Positions 62,438 through 64,000 of a stretch of DNA of 64,000 bases are shown here, one piece after another (the first letter of the stretch is position 1; each line of letters begins with the position of its first letter). The stretch is from Marivirga sericea. GTDB taxonomy: Bacteria > Bacteroidota > Bacteroidia > Cytophagales > Cyclobacteriaceae. The notes under the pieces are model-generated. The model was not told the origin of the DNA. It saw only the letters and a list, made by a program, of their open reading frames with translations, and did no database searches. A program made the position numbers and the translations under genes. The stretch covers positions 212,655 to 276,654 of the forward strand of contig NZ_FXAW01000003.1 in the NCBI RefSeq assembly GCF_900177665.1. Reading direction: 5' to 3'.

Positions 62438-63684
62438 GATACTTTCATTTTTTGAACGATTGGCGCAATATATCTCATAATCTTTTCAGTGGCTCCTATG
62501 TTTTCCTTGACGTATTCCGAAGCATTTTTAGAGGCTTCTTCTATGTTAAATTGGCCTGAATTCATAATAAATAGAAAATCTTTAGCATTCGCCACTTGGA
62601 AAGCGCCTCCATTTTCCAATAAATCTAAAGCTTCTTGAAACTTTTTATAGTTTTTATTGCCAAAAACAACAGGCAATCCAAAACACGCAGCTTCCAGAGT
62701 GTTATGCAATCCATCTCCAAATGCACCGCCTATAAATGCTATTTTACCATATTGATATAGAGACGAAAGCATTCCGATATTATCAATCAAAATGACTCTT
62801 GTATTTGCAGCAGCAACAGCCTCGATCTTGCTAAAGCGTTCGGTTGGAATTTTCAAAATCTCTTCATGCAATTTCAAATTGGTTTCGCTTATATCATGAG
62901 GTGCTATAATGGCTTTCCAATTACTATTTTGTTGTAAAAAAGGTGCTATTACTTTAATATCTGGATCCCAAGTACTGCCTCCAATTACTACTGATTGTCC
63001 ATTTGAAAATTCAGTAAATAAATCTTGAGGCTTTATACTATCTGTTATGGATTTAACCCTATCGAATCGAGTATCACCACTTACACTAACATTGTGAATG
63101 TGAATTCCCTTGAGCAAAGCAGCTACCTTCTTATTTTGCACGAAAATATGGTCGAAATGCTTTAATATTTTGCGATAAAAGTCTCCATGGAATTTAAAAA
63201 AACGCTGATTCGAACGAAATATGGCAGAAATAGAATATACCCAGCAATCTGCCTTTGCTAAGGCTTTTAAGTGATAATGCCAAAATTCATACTTCACAAA
63301 AAATCCTATCTTCGGATTAGTTATCTCCACAAATCGCTTGGCATTTTCTGCAGTATCTAATGGCATGTAACAGATGTAATCAGCCAATTCATAATTTTTT
63401 CGTACCTCATAACCAGAGGGTGAAAAGAAAGTCAGCAAAATAAAGAAATCTGGATGCTCATTTTTAAATGCTTCCATCACAGGTCTTCCTTGCTCAAATT
63501 CGCCCAATGACGCGCAGTGAAACCAGACTACAGGCTGGTCAACATCTTTAAATCTTTCTTCTAAATGAGGAAAAAGATCCCTTCTACCTTCTACGAACTT
63601 TTTGGACTTCGCATTGAATAAGGCAGAAATCTTAACACCAAGACTTAAAAATGATATGCCCAAACGATAAAAGAATTCTCCCAT
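62434..63684 (-). CDS. waaA: 3-deoxy-D-manno-octulosonic acid transferase (Kdo transferase)
   Basis: A short N-terminal hydrophobic anchor (FYRLGISFLSLGVKISALF) is followed by the Kdo-transferase N domain (VWFHCASLGEFEQGRPVMEA with the catalytic Glu; TFFSPSGYEVRKNY; PKIGFFVKYEFWHYHLKALA) and a glycosyltransferase-1-like C domain (VIGGSTWDPDIKVIAPFLQ, GGAFGDGLHNTLEAACFGLP, VFGNKNYKKFQEAL). It adds Kdo to lipid A precursors at the cytosolic face of the inner membrane, so this is a Gram-negative organism with LPS or LOS. It overlaps rsgA by 4 bp. Confidence 0.95.
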   Translation of the reverse strand: MGEFFYRLGISFLSLGVKISALFNAKSKKFVEGRRDLFPHLEERFKDVDQPVVWFHCASLGEFEQGRPVMEAFKNEHPDFFILLTFFSPSGYEVRKNYELADYICYMPLDTAENAKRFVEITNPKIGFFVKYEFWHYHLKALAKADCWVYSISAIFRSNQRFFKFHGDFYRKILKHFDHIFVQNKKVAALLKGIHIHNVSVSGDTRFDRVKSITDSIKPQDLFTEFSNGQSVVIGGSTWDPDIKVIAPFLQQNSNWKAIIAPHDISETNLKLHEEILKIPTERFSKIEAVAAANTRVILIDNIGMLSSLYQYGKIAFIGGAFGDGLHNTLEAACFGLPVVFGNKNYKKFQEALDLLENGGAFQVANAKDFLFIMNSGQFNIEEASKNASEYVKENIGATEKIMRYIAPIVQKMKVS

Positions 63685-63806
63685 GCGGTAAAATTAAGGG
63701 GAAAAATTGGAAGTATAGAGAAAAGTGACTTTAGATTATGAATACCGTATATTTAAAAGTTCATAATCAAACGCATCTCAACTTTTTATGTGTTAGAATC
63801 AAGAAA

Positions 63807-64000
63807 TCAAGCCTTCCTTCTAACAAACAAGGCCACAATAGCAGAAGTCAAAGTGCCAACAATAAGTGCAAAAACTGCACTTTGCCACAAGTAACTGGTC
63901 AAGTTAAAGTAATTACTGGCCTCTTCTTGGGTCATTTGGCCTTGATTTACAGCATAGGCAGAAACATTCTCAAAATAATCAGGCGTAATTAATTCATGCG
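63807..64000 (-). CDS. 3' end of a membrane-protein gene (DUF4199-like), partial
   Basis: The window ends inside this minus-strand gene. The last 63 residues read HELITPDYFENVSAYAVNQG, QMTQEEASNYFNLTSYL, then a transmembrane segment VFALIVGTLTSAIVALFV and the basic end RRKA. The acidic helix followed by one last membrane segment and an RRK tail resembles the C-terminus of DUF4199 proteins common in Bacteroidota. The gene starts beyond the window. The plus-strand frame over it is a shadow. Confidence 0.65.
   Translation of the reverse strand, partial: HELITPDYFENVSAYAVNQGQMTQEEASNYFNLTSYLWQSAVFALIVGTLTSAIVALFVRRKA

Noticed and set aside
63738-63992. 84-codon plus-strand frame
   Set aside because: The minus strand here reads as a natural protein C-terminus with a membrane segment; the plus frame is its shadow.
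1-64000. tRNA, rRNA, tmRNA genes and CRISPR arrays
   Set aside because: No cloverleaf, conserved rRNA words or regularly spaced repeats were found by reading both strands.
1-64000. Individual Bacteroidota -33/-7 promoters (TTTG and TAnnTTTG)
   Set aside because: In such AT-rich DNA near matches occur before most genes by chance, so no single promoter could be supported.

Overview
The window is AT-rich DNA from a member of the Bacteroidota, most likely a gliding or marine Cytophagales-type bacterium. The evidence is three secreted giants with type IX secretion (T9SS) sorting tails, two PorP/SprF-family partners, membrane-anchored AraC regulators, LytS/LytTR two-component signalling, PEGA/SHOCT and DUF6624-type lipoproteins, and a housekeeping edge of egtB-egtD, rsgA and waaA. 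The genus is not asserted.

Left part (1-35.1 kb): an accessory region rich in exported hydrolases and NTF2-fold proteins. Two paralogous clusters face each other. Cluster A (115-4412, plus strand) is membrane AraC regulator, DJ-1/PfpI lipoprotein, Lumazine_bd_2-like NTF2 protein, SnoaL/DUF4440-like protein, serine hydrolase with TPR tail. Cluster B (33549-28508, minus strand) is AraC, DJ-1, serine hydrolase, NTF2, serine hydrolase, SnoaL. Even the AraC/DJ-1 intergenic DNA is conserved between them. In total there are six PF00144-type serine hydrolases and six exported NTF2-fold proteins within 35 kb. Between the clusters lie acetyltransferases, a Tat-exported VOC protein, a beta-helix lipoprotein, a DUF5916 protein, a LytS-type kinase with its LytTR regulator, a methyltransferase, a DUF4386 membrane protein and another AraC regulator. 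Three copies of a roughly 20-bp motif sit upstream of genes here, and there are three decayed genes.

A distinct island (about 8.4-13.5 kb) interrupts this region. It holds a GC-rich block without credible genes (8.4-9.5 kb), a very large imperfect palindrome (9.54-9.70 kb), a beta-barrel gene, a GC-richer intergenic stretch with several consecutive stem-loops (10.9-11.05 kb), and a compact phage-like cassette. The cassette comprises a small holin-like protein, a DUF5675 protein with a membrane tail, a 252-residue uncharacterised protein and a divergent small helix-turn-helix-like protein with a tandem operator-like repeat in front. This cassette is my best candidate for an undescribed system.

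Middle part (36-57.6 kb): a T9SS surface-protein locus. Two giant proteins of about 2,000 residues are encoded head to head 8.4 kb apart. They share a nearly identical N-terminal third, so the DNA forms a long inverted repeat, and they share shuffled adhesin-like modules, but one ends in a type A sorting tail and the other in a type B (CHU_C) tail. A third type B protein (1,062 residues) and the second giant are each paired with a PorP/SprF gene, one of which carries a SPOR-like C-terminal extension. Small lipoproteins, a conserved hypothetical and a beta-barrel protein lie between.

Right part (57.9-64 kb): a PD40-repeat lipoprotein, a two-gene ergothioneine pathway (egtB-egtD, overlapping), a dispersed-looking inverted repeat, then rsgA-waaA (overlapping) and the 3' end of a membrane-protein gene running off the window. 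No tRNA, rRNA or CRISPR array was seen.
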